Part shown: positions 9,100 to 19,953 of the stretch, piece by piece
Position numbering within the stretch: the first letter of the stretch is position 1
Layout: every line of letters begins with the position of its first letter
Source: Listeria aquatica FSL S10-1188
Lineage (GTDB): Bacteria; Bacillota; Bacilli; Lactobacillales; Listeriaceae
Assembly: GCF_000525795.1 (NCBI RefSeq)
Contig: NZ_AOCG01000006.1
Location: 62,001 to 126,000 of the forward strand
Reading direction: 5' to 3'
Length of the DNA: 64,000 nucleotides
Notes under the pieces: model-generated
Seen by the model: the letters and a program-made list of their open reading frames with translations, nothing else
Databases searched by the model: none
What the model was told of the DNA's origin: nothing
Program-made: the position numbers and the translations under genes

Positions 9100-9908
9100 T
9101 TACTCTTTCTTTTTAGGAATCTTTCCCGCTTTCAGCTCTTTTATAATGGTGCTATCAAGCTTGTGAGCGATTTTTTCATACCCAGTATGATTCGGATGGA
9201 AATAATCGTCCGAAAGTAGAGGATTGGGTTTATCACGATTTTTTTTTATCGCGATTTTCAATCAACTGAGCAATCGGAACAAAGTAAGCATTTTTTTGTT
9301 GCTTGATGAACGCTTGTGAATTAGAATTCCAATTTGTAATGACTTCATCAAACTGTTTGATTTGACTAAAATAAGTGGTATAAGGATTGTAAACTCCCAC
9401 AAGAAAAATCGGGGCATTCGGGTTATTTTCCCGAATGAGCGAGAAAACTTCCGTCAAGTTTTTTTGAAAATTCTCCTCTGCTTTAGTAAAGTCAGAAACT
9501 TTTACATCAAGCAATTTTGATTGGAGAACTTTCATCACATCATTTCCACCAATGGTCATTGTAATTACGTTTGCTTGTTGAACTGCTTTTTGAAAGTCGG
9601 GTTCCGTTTTTAGCCGTTTCAAAAGCTGATCGCTTCTGTTTCCCGATACGCCATAATTGCTCGTTTTGACACTTCTTACCTCTTTATGTTTAGCGAGTGA
9701 TTTATCAAGAATGCCGACATAACCGCCAGCTTTTTTCTCATCGCCATCGCCTTCTGTTAGCGAATCCCCCATTGCAACTAGGGAAATCGGCGTCTTTTCT
9801 TCTTCCTTTTTTTGGTCAAGGTACTCTTTTAGCCAGAAGCCTCCAAAAATGATAGCTAGAAGAATAAGAACAGCCACGAGTAAAACTAGTAATTTTTTTT
9901 TTCGTCAT
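9100..9908 (-). CDS. SGNH/GDSL hydrolase, YpmR family (two frameshifts)
   Basis: Membrane-anchored lipase/esterase-like hydrolase facing outward. An N-terminal membrane segment (LLVLLVAVLILLAIIFGGF) precedes the nucleophile block VAMGDSLTEGDG; GNRSD, GGNDV and the C-terminal DxxH (SDDYFHPN) complete the SGNH set. Breaks occur at T runs 9893-9902 (near the start ATG 9908) and 9239-9247; the second removes DxxH unless one T is deleted. Repaired length is about 269 residues. In operon with ypmS. Confidence 0.88.
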
Positions 9909-9925
9909 CGCTTTATATCCTCACT

Positions 9926-10769
9926 TTATTCCGTGTAGTACATGACTGCAAAAGCGCCATTCCCAGCATGTGTTGCCACAACTGGATCAGCATCAAAAAT
10001 GGGGATCGAAGAAATTCCAAGCAGTTTTTTAGCAGCAGTTTGAAATGCTTCTGCCATTTGTAAACCATTCGCATGCTCAATATCTAGCGCGACTATTTTT
10101 CTTTTTTCAGCCCCAACAAGTTCTAACAAGTAGTTCAAAATTTTCTTGTTACTCCTTACTTTCGCCGTTTCTTCCAGTTGTCCTTCTTTTAATTCCGCAA
10201 TCAATTTAATATTTAACAGACTGCCTAGAAGCCCTTGTACACGCCCAACACGACCGCCTTTAATCAAGTTTTCAAGTGTGACAACCACGATGTATAACTT
10301 CGTTTTCGAGCGGATTTTTTCCATCCGTTCTTTGATTTCAGCCATTGTATGATTTCCAGACTGTGCCATTTTTGCCGCTTCAAGTACTTGAAAGGCTTGA
10401 CCACGCGCGATAAAATTCGTATCGACAACTTCCACTTCTCCCGTAGTCATAAGAGCCGCTTGACTTGCCGTATTTACAGTTCCACTCAATTTTTCAGTTA
10501 GATGAATAGAAAGAACTTCATAACCTTCAGCTAGATATTTTTCATACAACTCAACAAACTTTCCAAGTGGTGGCTGTGAAGATTTGGGCAATTGTTTAGA
10601 CTCGCGCATGAGTTCCATAAAAGATTCCGGTGTTAGTTCGTTTAAAGGATCATATGTCTTTCCGTCCACTTCTACAGAAAGCGGAAGTACTTCAATTTCA
10701 TACTTCTCAGCTTCTTCTTTTGAAAGGCAGGCTGTTGAATCCGTAATAATTTTAATTTTTTTTAGTCAT
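9926..10769 (-). CDS. DegV family fatty-acid-binding protein (one frameshift near start)
   Basis: DegV/FakB proteins bind fatty acids and present them to the FakA kinase. After ATG 10769 the frame breaks at the eight-T run 10756-10763; with one T removed it reads MTKKIKIITDSTACLSKEEA and continues in frame. Family motifs are ITDSTACL, LTEKLSGTVNTA, VDTNFIARGQ, KGGRVGRVQGLLG and ATHAGNGAF. Repaired length is 281 residues. Neighbour of ypmR on the same strand, divergent from the hemolysin III gene. Confidence 0.9.
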
Positions 10770-10897
10770 TTGGTCACATCCAATTTATTTGATACCCTCT
10801 ATTATAACAGTTTCGCCACTAGAAAGATAAGAAAATTCTTTCCTTTCTTTTCCTTTTAGCGTATCATGAGAGTAACTTTAACGAATCAGGTGATAAA

Positions 10898-11530
10898 ATG
10901 AATCCAAGTGTTTACCGCTTCAAAGAAGAACTTGCTAATTCGATTACGCACGGAATTGGCTTTTTGCTCAGTATCCCCGCGTTTATCTTTTTAATTCTTT
11001 ACAGCGTCTCTAAAAATGATCCTTTATACTTAACAAGCTTTTTAATTTATGGCATCTCGCTCATGTTACTTTATTTATGTTCGACACTTCTCCACAGCTT
11101 TAAGCCTTCAAAAGTACGCCGCTTTTTTAACATCCTTGATCATGCCTCCATTTATTTACTAATCGCTGGCTCTTACACTCCTTTCGCGCTTATCACTTTG
11201 AAAGGCACACTCGGTTGGACGCTTTTCGGTGTCATATGGGGACTTGCGATTTTAGGCATCCTTTACAAGATCTTTTTTCTAGAAAAATGGCGGATTTTAT
11301 CTACTATCGTCTATGTCATCATGGGCTGGTTAGTACTCCTTGGCATTAAGCCGCTCTATGCAGGACTCAGTCCATCTGGATTTTTCCTTCTCCTTACAGG
11401 AGGAATCATGTTTACAGTCGGCGCTTTGCTTTATAGTTTTCCAAAAATCCCCTATATGCATGCGATTTGGCACTTGTTTGTCATCATGGGAACCACTTTC
11501 ATGTACTTCTGCATTTTATTTTATGTCTAG
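10898..11530 (+). CDS. Hemolysin III family (PAQR-type) membrane protein
   Basis: 210 residues with seven predicted membrane segments. The conserved N-terminal ELANSITHGIGF, the central STLLHSF and DHASIYLLIAGSYTPF, and the C-terminal HAIWHLFVIMG contain the histidines and aspartate of the PAQR metal site. Bacterial members are of uncertain function; the hemolysin label is historical. ATG 10898 follows AGGTGATAAA. Confidence 0.88.
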   Translation: MNPSVYRFKEELANSITHGIGFLLSIPAFIFLILYSVSKNDPLYLTSFLIYGISLMLLYLCSTLLHSFKPSKVRRFFNILDHASIYLLIAGSYTPFALITLKGTLGWTLFGVIWGLAILGILYKIFFLEKWRILSTIVYVIMGWLVLLGIKPLYAGLSPSGFFLLLTGGIMFTVGALLYSFPKIPYMHAIWHLFVIMGTTFMYFCILFYV

Positions 11531-11532
11531 CG

Positions 11533-11560
11533 AAAACCAGGATACTTTCCTGGTTTTTTT
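11533..11560 (+). terminator. Intrinsic terminator after the hemolysin III gene
   Basis: Stem AAAACCAGGA / TCCTGGTTTT followed by a run of T, three bases past the stop codon. Confidence 0.88.
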
Positions 11561-11699
11561 GTATAGACCAATTATAATTTATTCTTTAATCCTCTTAAAT
11601 CCTCCTACTAGATCACTTTTAATAGTATGACACATTTAATGCTTGATTTTAATTATGTCATACTATATAATTTCCGTGTAACCTATTTACAAGAAGGAA

Positions 11700-12323
11700 G
11701 TGATTCTTATTCAACTTTCAGAACGTCAACATGCGATTATGGCGTTTGTAAAAAAGAATGAGCCTGCCACTGGTGACCAAATTGCACGTTTTTTAAAATT
11801 AACTCGTGCAACGATTCGCTCCGATCTTGCCGTTTTAACAATGACGGGAATCTTGGATGCGCGTCCTAAAGTAGGCTACTTTTATTCCGGACTAGAAAAA
11901 AACCCCGGTTTATTCGAAGACATTCGCAATTTAAAAGTCAGTGAAGTGATGACACATCCCATTCTTGTTCCGAAAGAAATGAGCGTCTATGATGCCATTG
12001 TTCAGCTTTTTCTAGAAGATTCTGGTAGCCTCTATGTGGCTGAAGAGGCACGTCTCATCGGGCTTGTTAGCCGTAAAGATTTGTTAAAAAGTACGATTGC
12101 TGGTTCCAATACAAAAGAAACGCCGATTGTAACAATTATGACGCGGATGCCTAACTTATTGACAATCAAAAAGACGGATCCCGTATTAGATGCTGCACTT
12201 TCTATCGTGTCGCATCAAGTGGATTCGCTTCCTGTTGTTGAAGCAGAAGATCAGATTATCGGTAAGCTTTCTAAATCGAGTATTGTAGAACTTTTTGTGA
12301 CAACTTTGAAAGAAGAAAATTAG
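11700..12323 (+). CDS. CcpN-like transcriptional regulator with HTH and two CBS domains
   Basis: 207 residues. The N-terminal winged helix-turn-helix (GDQIARFLKLTRATIRSDLA) is followed by two CBS domains (VSEVMTHPILVP and PIVTIMTRMPNLL starts). CcpN represses gluconeogenic genes in Bacillus; here it sits directly upstream of the PPDK regulator and PPDK, a link to pyruvate/PEP metabolism. The likely start is GTG 11700, with AGAAGGAA very close in front, so the exact start is uncertain. The stop is 13 bases before the next gene, indicating an operon. Confidence 0.88.
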   Translation: MILIQLSERQHAIMAFVKKNEPATGDQIARFLKLTRATIRSDLAVLTMTGILDARPKVGYFYSGLEKNPGLFEDIRNLKVSEVMTHPILVPKEMSVYDAIVQLFLEDSGSLYVAEEARLIGLVSRKDLLKSTIAGSNTKETPIVTIMTRMPNLLTIKKTDPVLDAALSIVSHQVDSLPVVEAEDQIIGKLSKSSIVELFVTTLKEEN

Positions 12324-12336
12324 CAGGAGGGGAATT

Positions 12337-13146
12337 ATGAAGCAACCTGTCGTTATTTATGTAATTTCGGATGCGATTGGAGAAACGGCTCAACATACTA
12401 TTCGAGCCGTTACCGCCCAGTTTGATTTTGATGAACAACCGGATATCCGGCGGCATGCCTTTATTCGTGATGAAGCGGCCCTACTTGAAACATTGGAGGA
12501 AGCAAAGGTGGCAGATGGAATTGTCGTCCAGACACTGGTTAGTTCTAAGCTTGCTCGCTACGCCAAATCTTATTGTGAACAAGAAAAAATAGCCAATATT
12601 GATTTACTTACCCATCTTACAAAAGCAATTGAAGGAAAAACAGGGCTCCATTCAAAAGAAGATCCGGGAAATATGCGTCGTCTTGACAGCGCTTACTTCG
12701 ACCGGATTGCCGCAATTGAATTTGCTGTGAAATATGATGACTGCAAAGACCCACGTGGTTTGCTTGAAGCGGACATCGTTCTTGTCGGGGTTTCAAGGAC
12801 TAGCAAGACCCCTCTTAGTAGTTACTTAGCGAACCAAAATTTTAAAGTGGCAAATGTCCCTCTTGTCCCAGAAATCCCCTTGCCTGAAGAACTTTTTAAA
12901 ATTCCTGCAAACAGGATTATCGGGCTTACAACAACTCCAGAAAAGCTTGGGCGGATTCGCCGGGTTCGTCTCCGGTCGATGGGTCTTGATGAAATGAGCA
13001 ATTATTCAAGCGACAGACGAATCCTTGAAGAGTTGGAATTTGGTTATGAAACCTTTAAAAAGCTGAAATGTCGAGTTATTCACGTGGAAGATAAGGCGAT
13101 TGAAGAAACTGCTGCTCTTGTGCAAGAAATGATTGAAGAGAAATAA
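12337..13146 (+). CDS. Pyruvate, phosphate dikinase regulatory protein (PSRP/DUF299)
   Basis: Bifunctional ADP-dependent kinase and Pi-dependent pyrophosphorylase that inactivates or reactivates PPDK by acting on a threonine next to its catalytic histidine. 269 residues; the P-loop-like segment GVSRTSKTPLSSYLA (about residues 149-163) and N-terminal VISDAIGETAQ are family hallmarks. AGGAGG lies just upstream of ATG 12337. It lies 26 bases before its target gene. Confidence 0.93.
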   Translation: MKQPVVIYVISDAIGETAQHTIRAVTAQFDFDEQPDIRRHAFIRDEAALLETLEEAKVADGIVVQTLVSSKLARYAKSYCEQEKIANIDLLTHLTKAIEGKTGLHSKEDPGNMRRLDSAYFDRIAAIEFAVKYDDCKDPRGLLEADIVLVGVSRTSKTPLSSYLANQNFKVANVPLVPEIPLPEELFKIPANRIIGLTTTPEKLGRIRRVRLRSMGLDEMSNYSSDRRILEELEFGYETFKKLKCRVIHVEDKAIEETAALVQEMIEEK

Positions 13147-13172
13147 AAAATCTATTTGTTGAGGTGAAGACA

Positions 13173-15814
13173 GTGAGGAAATTTGTTTATCAGTTTAATG
13201 AAGGTTCAAAAGACATGAAAGTACTTTTAGGTGGAAAAGGAGCTAATCTTGCTGAAATGACCAAGATTGGTTTACCGGTACCACCAGGATTCACGATTGG
13301 AACTGATGCCTGCAAAGATTACAACGATAATGAACAAACGTTATCGGAAGAAATTTTTGATGAAGTCCTCGCTCATTTAAAACTACTTGAAGAAAAAACG
13401 GGTAAGCAATTTGGTTCAAATGAAAACCCACTTCTGGTTTCTGTCCGCTCGGGGGCGCCTGTTTCCATGCCTGGAATGATGGACACGATTTTAAATCTTG
13501 GTTTAAATGATAAGGCGGTCCAAGGGATGATTCATCAAACGAAAGATCCCCGTTCATCGCTTGACTCATACCGCCGTTTCATCCAAATGTTTGGAGATGT
13601 TGTAAGAGGTATTCCTTCTTACAAATTTGAAGAAGCCCTTTCACTGATCAAAAAACAAAAGGGTTACGCACAAGACACAGAATTAACACCGGATGATCTT
13701 GAAAAACTTATTACCACTTACCAAGGACTCTATCTCGAAAATGGATCCGAGCCTTTCCCGCAAGACCCGCTTACGCAACTTAGGCTCGCGGTGCAATCGG
13801 TTTTTGATTCCTGGATGAACCCGCGTGCTGTCGTTTACCGTCGGCTCAATGATATTGATCCTAATTTTGGAACCGCTGTCAATATTCAAGCGATGGTTTT
13901 TGGCAATACCGGAAATAAAAGTGGCACAGGGATTCTTTTCACACGGAACCCGTCCACTGGTGAAAAATCGGTCTTCGGCGAATTTCTGATCAACGCCCAA
14001 GGTGAGGATGTCGTTGCGGGGATTAGAACACCAGAGGATATTTCTAAACTTGAAAGTCACATGCCGGATGCTTATCATGAGCTTTTGGAAACCTGTGAGC
14101 TTCTTGAAAATCATTACTTAGACATGCAAGATATTGAATTTACCATCGAAAAAGAAAAGCTCTTTGTCTTGCAAACACGAAATGGGAAACGGACGGCTCA
14201 GGCTTCGGTACAAGTCGCAGTAGACCTTGTGCATGAAGGAAAGATCAGTCGTAGCGAAGCGATTGAGCGCATTGATACCAAACAAATTGATCAACTGCTC
14301 CACCCCACTTTCGAGAAAAAAGCACTTGAAAAAGGAGAAGTTATCGCAACGGGGCTTCCTGCAAGTCCTGGAGCGGCATTCGGGAAAATCTACTTTGATG
14401 CGAGTGAAGCTGTGGCAGCGGCCGATTTGGGTCAAAAGGTGATTCTCGTCCGGAATGAAACCTCTCCTGAGGACATCGAGGGTATGGCAAAAAGCGAAGC
14501 CATTCTGACAGCACATGGTGGCATGACGTCCCACGCGGCTGTTGTCGCTCGTGGAATGGGAAAATGTTGTGTCGCCGGCTGTTCGGAAATCGACATTAAT
14601 GAAAAAAGAAAAAACGCATTCTAACAAGTTCAGGGGTCACACTGCATGAAGGCGATGCGATTTCACTGGATGGCTCAACTGGAATGGTTTACTTGGGTGA
14701 AATTCTTTTGACAGAAGCGGAAATTGGTGGTCATTTCGATGAGCTCATGGAATGGGTAAACGAAGTGAAGCAGCTTGATATTCGCGTCAATGCAGACACT
14801 CCGAATGATTTACTGACTGCGATCCATTTTGGAGCGGAAGGCATTGGTCTTTGCCGCACGGAGCACATGTTTTTCCATGAAGAACGAATCGCTTATGTGC
14901 GCCAAATGATTGTTGCAGAAAGTTTGGAAGAAAGGAAGCGTGCACTCACTCACTTGAAGGAAATGCAGAAGGACGACTTTACACAACTTTTCCGTATCGC
15001 AGAAGGAAGACCGGTTAATATTCGGCTCCTTGATCCACCTCTCCATGAGTTTTTGCCAAAAGCAGAAAAAGATTTGGAAAGGCTTGCACAAGATACAGGA
15101 AAAACACTTGCAGAAGTTAAAAAACGAGTTAACGAACTAGCAGAATCAAATCCAATGCTTGGTCACCGTGGCTGTCGCCTTGCTGTAACTTATCCAGAAA
15201 TTTATAAGATGCAAGCAGAAGCGATTATGGAAAGTGCCGTTCAGATTCATGATGAAGGTCAAAAAGTCTTTCCTGAAATTATGATTCCTCTTGTTTCTTC
15301 TAAAGAGGAACTGGCTTTTGTGAAGCAGGAAATTAAAAATTCTGTTCAAGCTATTTTTGATCGCGAACGAGTGCTTCTTCCGTATGATATTGGAACGATG
15401 ATTGAGATCCCACGGGCTTGTGTAACGGCAGATGAAATTGCGAAAGAGGCTCAGTTCTTTAGTTTTGGAACGAATGATTTGACTCAGCTTACTTACGGCT
15501 TCTCGCGTGATGATGCTGGCAAATTTTTACCGAGCTACGGGGAGCGTGGTATTTTGGAAACAGATCCTTTCCAAACGCTTGATACAGCTGGCGTGGGGGC
15601 ATTAGTCGAAATGGCAGTTTCTCGTGGGCGAATGACCAATCCTAATATGAAAATGGGGGTTTGCGGCGAACACGGCGGGGATCCTCGCTCGATTCACTTC
15701 TTCCATAAACTTGGATTGAAGTATGTTTCTTGCTCGCCGTTCCGTGTTCCTATTGCGCGTCTTGCAGCGGCGCAAGTCGTTTTAAAAGAACAAGCACAAC
15801 TACAAAAAGCGTAA
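13173..15814 (+). CDS. ppdK: Pyruvate, phosphate dikinase (one frameshift)
   Basis: Interconverts pyruvate + ATP + Pi and PEP + AMP + PPi. Domains: N-terminal ATP-grasp (VLLGGKGANLAEMTKIGLP; ENPLLVSVRSGAPVSMPGMM), the phosphohistidine swivelling domain with catalytic His and regulatory Thr in GGMTSHAAVVARGMGK, and the C-terminal PEP/pyruvate TIM barrel (GIGLCRTEHMF, GTNDLTQLTYGFSRDD, CGEHGGDP). The frame breaks near 14600-14615 in two adjacent A runs; here adding one A, rather than deleting one, restores about 881 residues. GTG 13173 with GAGGTG seven bases before is preferred to GTG 13164. Confidence 0.93.
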
Positions 15815-15826
15815 ACACTAAAAAAA

Positions 15827-15862
15827 AACACGTTCATGCGCATTTAAGCGCGTGAACGTGTT
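15827..15862. terminator. Bidirectional terminator between ppdK and the acyltransferase
   Basis: Arms 15827-15841 and 15848-15862 pair over 15 bp with one wobble, flanked by A on the left and T on the right, so it can end transcription from both convergent genes. The stop codon of the minus-strand gene (15844) lies in the loop. Confidence 0.88.
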
Positions 15863-17178
15863 TTTGCTTTTTCTAGCGTTTGCATCGTTTGTGTTTCTAC
15901 TTGGCACGCAATATTTTGTTCAGTAAAAAGTGTAAGCAGAGCTTCTTCTAAGTGGGGTTCTTGTGTATTTCTGGTTAGGTTGATTCTTAGTTCACCATTA
16001 AAACTGCAGATCCCCATGTTATAAGGTGTCTTAGAGCGCGGGCTTAAAATAAAATCAAAGTGTTCAATATAACGCGCCATTTCCTCTGGCACTTTGATTA
16101 CACCCAAATTAGAAAGCGTCAGGCAAGTGGTTTTTTCGCTTATAGAAAAAAAAGAATTTCATCAAATGATGTTTTATAAACAAGGGAGTGCGTTTGATGA
16201 TTGGATTTTGTTCTAATCGAACATTTTGACTGATTCTTGCGCGCAGTTGTTTTTCTGATAAAGCTTCATTTAATTGCTGCCTAATAGTGTGCGCGATACT
16301 TACAAAATGGAGCCCCTCTTTTTGGGGATCGATTTCTGGTTTGGCATAGAGAACAAAGTTGCGTAAGGTTTGGCTTGGAAAGAAGTTGCGTAAGTTGATC
16401 GGTAAGAAAAGTTTAATGAGGCGATCTCTTTGTTTTTTGTCTGCCTTTTGATTGATAAGGATTGCTTCAGCCACGAAAGCCGCGATTAAAACGGTCAAGC
16501 TCACCCCCAGTTTCTTGCCTAATGGTTTCAGTTCTTCGACTGGTACTTTTATGGTTGTAAGATGTAAGGTTTCTCCTGCTGCTTCACGAAATTGATAGAC
16601 TTTTTTTACTTTTTTTCTTTTGCCAGATTTTGAGGCTTGGCATCTGCTATTTCAAGGTATTCATCTGTTAGTTCTGCTTCACGCGGTGTTTCTTTTCGGT
16701 CAAGAATCCCGTCAACTAGCGGAATGACTGCCTCATCTTTCCGTGTAAAATATTCTGCGAGAAGCGTTTTTAAGAAAAGTTCTCCACCTCGCCCATCTGT
16801 TAAAGCGTGAAAAATTTCGACGTGAATCGCTTTTGAGGCATACAACACGCGAAAAGCACATTGTTCGAGCTCCTGATTAGACATGTAGCCTAACAGCACA
16901 TTTTGTTCTGGTAAAACTTGTGGGGCTCTTTTAACAGCTGACTGGTAATACCAAAAAGCGCCTTTATGAATCCGAGCCGCAATTGACGGAAAACGTTTGA
17001 CGGTAACATTTAGTGCTTGTTGTAAAATTTTCGGATCTACTGGATCTTTTAAGGAAACGGATAAGCGAAACAAATTGATCCACTTTTTATTTTTGGAAGC
17101 TAGGTGAATAATAGATGTATTATCCAGTTTCATATCGCCTTTCGTCTGTTCATATTTAGATTGCAACGACTGGGTCAC
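15844..17178 (-). CDS. Condensation/alcohol acetyltransferase-like protein with HXXXDG motif (two frameshifts)
   Basis: About 445 residues after repair. The N-terminal half has the acyltransferase active-site motif HALTDGRGG (HxxxDG) in the setting IHVEIFHALTDG, and the C-terminal half has LFLPINLRNFFPSQTLRNF, similar to the second half of BAHD/condensation-fold acyltransferases. Breaks are at 16601-16616 (two T runs; one base missing) and 16146-16153 (one extra A); the net shift is zero, as the span shows. The acceptor is unknown. It begins 16 bases after the papain-like gene, so the two are probably co-transcribed. GTG 17178 or a nearby TTG is the start. Confidence 0.75.
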
Positions 17179-17193
17179 CCTTCCTGCATGTTT

Positions 17194-18276
17194 TTAAAGC
17201 GTTTCATTAAATTTAATTTCATAGCAAAATGCTAGTTTACGATAATAGTCTCTTTCAACAAAATCCGTTGGTTTGATTTTAGCAGCTGAGTCCCTGAAGT
17301 ATTCAAGCTCTGCGAATTGTAAGATTTTATAAACAAATTGTGAGCAAAACATGATATTCGGCCGAAGTGATACTTTCGTAACTAGGCCTACAAGGTTATA
17401 GGCACTTCCTTTTTCATTGATTTCTCTAACTTTATCTATAATAAGTCGCTTTTTTTTCTTTAGGTGCTTGGAGCTCGTAAACGATGACAGAAGCATCACT
17501 TTTTTTTATTGAACGAAGTGATCTTTTCTTGGTTGAGCCCTGGCAGTGTGATATTTTCCCCACCGTTATAACTGATGATTGTCTTCAAATCTCGGTCAAA
17601 ACTTAAGGAAACGTGATTATAAGCTTTATTCGTAAACAGTGAAATCACTTCACTTGCCGGACTTCCCGTACTGGAAATCACAATATAGAGATGCTCATCT
17701 TTTAAGGATTTTTCGCACTCTTCAAAATAAGCTTCTGTTAAAGTGTTTTTGTTTAAGTATTTTGTATAACTATGTCTTGGAATATCTTTTAATATCTCAT
17801 TCAAATTATCTCTAGATAATGAGTTTTTACTTTTTTTGCCATTTTGTTTTGTAACCGGCTCCGATCAAATACACTTCTCTTAACATTTCAAAACTGATAG
17901 AAGTCGCTTCTTTGATAGAAAACTCACGTTGAAGTGTATACAGGTAATGAAAATAGCCGATCAAAAATGGAACAAAAATCATCAGTATAGCTGCTACCTT
18001 TTTTATGGTAAAGACCATCCAGCTATCTCCACCTGAAAATAAATATAACGCAGTCAGTACTTGTTGTAAGGCTAAGATAATTAAATAAAGAAACGACAAA
18101 GCCAGTTTCGTCCGGACTTTACTTTTTGAAAACCAAAGATAAGCGAGTAGAATAGCAGCTGCGATTGAATAGATCACAGCAAAAGGTGCGAGACTCCGTG
18201 TAGTGACTAAAGAAAATAAAACACAAAAAAAAGCAAATACGGCATCCAGCGAATATAGATTTTTTTTTACGTGCAA
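17194..18276 (-). CDS. Membrane protein with C-terminal permuted papain-like (YiiX/NlpC-P60-type) domain (three frameshifts)
   Basis: Residues 1-140 hold about four membrane helices ([62 protein letters not shown]). After a short linker comes a soluble domain with His in NHVSLSFD and, later, Cys in [10 protein letters not shown], the His-before-Cys order of circularly permuted NlpC/P60 relatives. Joining the parts needs one base removed near 17828-17834, in 17500-17507 and in 17453-17460; the total span is then 361 codons exactly. If the first break were real, the membrane part and the enzyme would be separate proteins. TTG 18276 follows AAGGGGAG. Substrate unknown. Confidence 0.65.
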
Positions 18277-18472
18277 CTTGTTGCTCCCCTTCCCCCATGA
18301 AAAGTTAGTTCAATGGCCTAATTCCATTAATAAAACTAAGCTTGATAACTTACTATACCATGAAAAATTGATTTTTATCGCTTTTTTCAACATTTTGTCA
18401 AATTTTATCGATTTACTTGCTTACAGTAACATTTAGGTTCTCTTTTTTCCCCTCTTTTTTCAAAATCAAAAG

Positions 18473-18502
18473 ATTGACTTTTTGTCTGAAGCCCTGTATT
18501 CT
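18473..18502 (+). promoter_or_regulatory. Putative tcyP promoter
   Basis: TTGACT (18473-18478), 18-bp spacer, TATTCT (18497-18502). Just downstream, 18513-18531 (AATTCTTATCGGATTAA region) faintly resembles half of a CymR box, which would suit a cystine transporter, but the match is weak. Confidence 0.45.
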
Positions 18503-18552
18503 TATATCTGATAATTCTTATCGGATTAATAAGTTTAAAAGGGGGAGTCAGA

Positions 18553-19953
18553 TTGAACACTGCTTTTGTCATACTTAATTTAGTTGTTGCACTTTTTATC
18601 ATCGGTCTTTTTATCTGGATGCAAAAACGACACGTTTCCTTCTCAAAACGTGTCCTTCTTGCTCTTGCAGTTGGGATTGTAGCTGGCTTTATTTTACAAT
18701 GGATTTACGGCATGGGAAGTAGTGTCACGAAAGAGACGACGGACTGGCTTGGAATTGTTGGCGGTGGTTACGTTAAACTTTTACAAATGATTGCTATTCC
18801 ATTAATTTTCATTTCGATTATCGCAGCCTTTACACGATTAGAATTAAAAACCAATATTGCGAAAATCGGGATTTGGATCATCGGCACACTTCTTGTTACG
18901 GCAGCGATTGCTGCTGTTATCGGAATCATCGCAGCACTTTTATTCCACTTAAATGCCGATCATATTTCGCAAGGTTCTGTTGAGCTTTCTCGTGCCAAAG
19001 AACTTCAAGGTAGTTTAAAAGAAATGGGGGATGCGACACTACCAAGCCGAATTCTGGAATTATTTCCTGCAAATCCATTTCTCGATCTTACCGGAGCAAG
19101 AGCCACTTCAACCATTGCTGTTGTTATCTTCTCTGTTATTATCGGCATTGCTTTTCTCGGCGTACAGCGGAAACAACCTAAGGAAGCGGCCCTTTTCGCA
19201 CGTGGTGTTGATACGATTTATGCGATCGTGCTGAGAATCGTTCGGTTAATTCTTCGCCTCACACCTTATGGGGTTTTTGCGATTATGACAAATACAGTTG
19301 CGACAAGTGATGCGACAGCTATTTTAAAACTAGGGAATTTTGTCTTAGCCTCTTACGCAGCACTGATCGTTATGTTCATCATTCATCTTTTAATTGTTTC
19401 CTTTACAGGAATTAGCCCACTTACTTATGTGAAAAAGACACTACCTGTGCTTACCTTTGCTTTCACATCAAGAACGAGTGCTGGAGCGCTTCCGATGAAT
19501 ATTGAAGCTCAAAGAAGCCTTGGTGTTCCAAATGGAATCGCTAATTTCGCCGCTTCATTTGGTCTATCAATTGGTCAAAACGGATGCGCAGGGATTTATC
19601 CTGCTATGCTTGCCATCATGATCGCACCAACTGTTGGCATTGATCCAACGTCCATTAGCTTTATTTTAACCGTAGTTGCTGTTGTCGCGATTAGCTCATT
19701 TGGCGTAGCTGGAGTTGGGGGCGGTGCAACATTTGCTGCAATCATTGTTCTTTCGACGCTAAACCTTCCTGTTGGATTAGCAGGTGTCTTAATTTCGATT
19801 GAACCACTAATCGACATGGGGCGTACTGCTCTTAATGTCAGTGACAGCATGGTATCAGGAATCGTTACTAGTAAAGCAACGAAAAATCTTGAAAAAGAAC
19901 CTGAGGCGAAAAGAAAATTACCGCCTAACGAAAAAGAGAAAGTGTCGGAATGA
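18553..19953 (+). CDS. tcyP: L-cystine/dicarboxylate symporter, TcyP type
   Basis: 466-residue membrane transporter of the sodium:dicarboxylate symporter family, most like the cystine carrier TcyP. Features: many hydrophobic helices from residue 1, FTSRTSAGALPMNIEAQ and NGCAGIYPAMLAIM in the transport core, and GVAGVGGGATFAA near the C-terminal hairpin. TTG 18553 follows GGGGGAG by five bases. Its last codons lie in a terminator palindrome that also encodes the end of the opposing gene. Confidence 0.85.
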   Translation: MNTAFVILNLVVALFIIGLFIWMQKRHVSFSKRVLLALAVGIVAGFILQWIYGMGSSVTKETTDWLGIVGGGYVKLLQMIAIPLIFISIIAAFTRLELKTNIAKIGIWIIGTLLVTAAIAAVIGIIAALLFHLNADHISQGSVELSRAKELQGSLKEMGDATLPSRILELFPANPFLDLTGARATSTIAVVIFSVIIGIAFLGVQRKQPKEAALFARGVDTIYAIVLRIVRLILRLTPYGVFAIMTNTVATSDATAILKLGNFVLASYAALIVMFIIHLLIVSFTGISPLTYVKKTLPVLTFAFTSRTSAGALPMNIEAQRSLGVPNGIANFAASFGLSIGQNGCAGIYPAMLAIMIAPTVGIDPTSISFILTVVAVVAISSFGVAGVGGGATFAAIIVLSTLNLPVGLAGVLISIEPLIDMGRTALNVSDSMVSGIVTSKATKNLEKEPEAKRKLPPNEKEKVSE

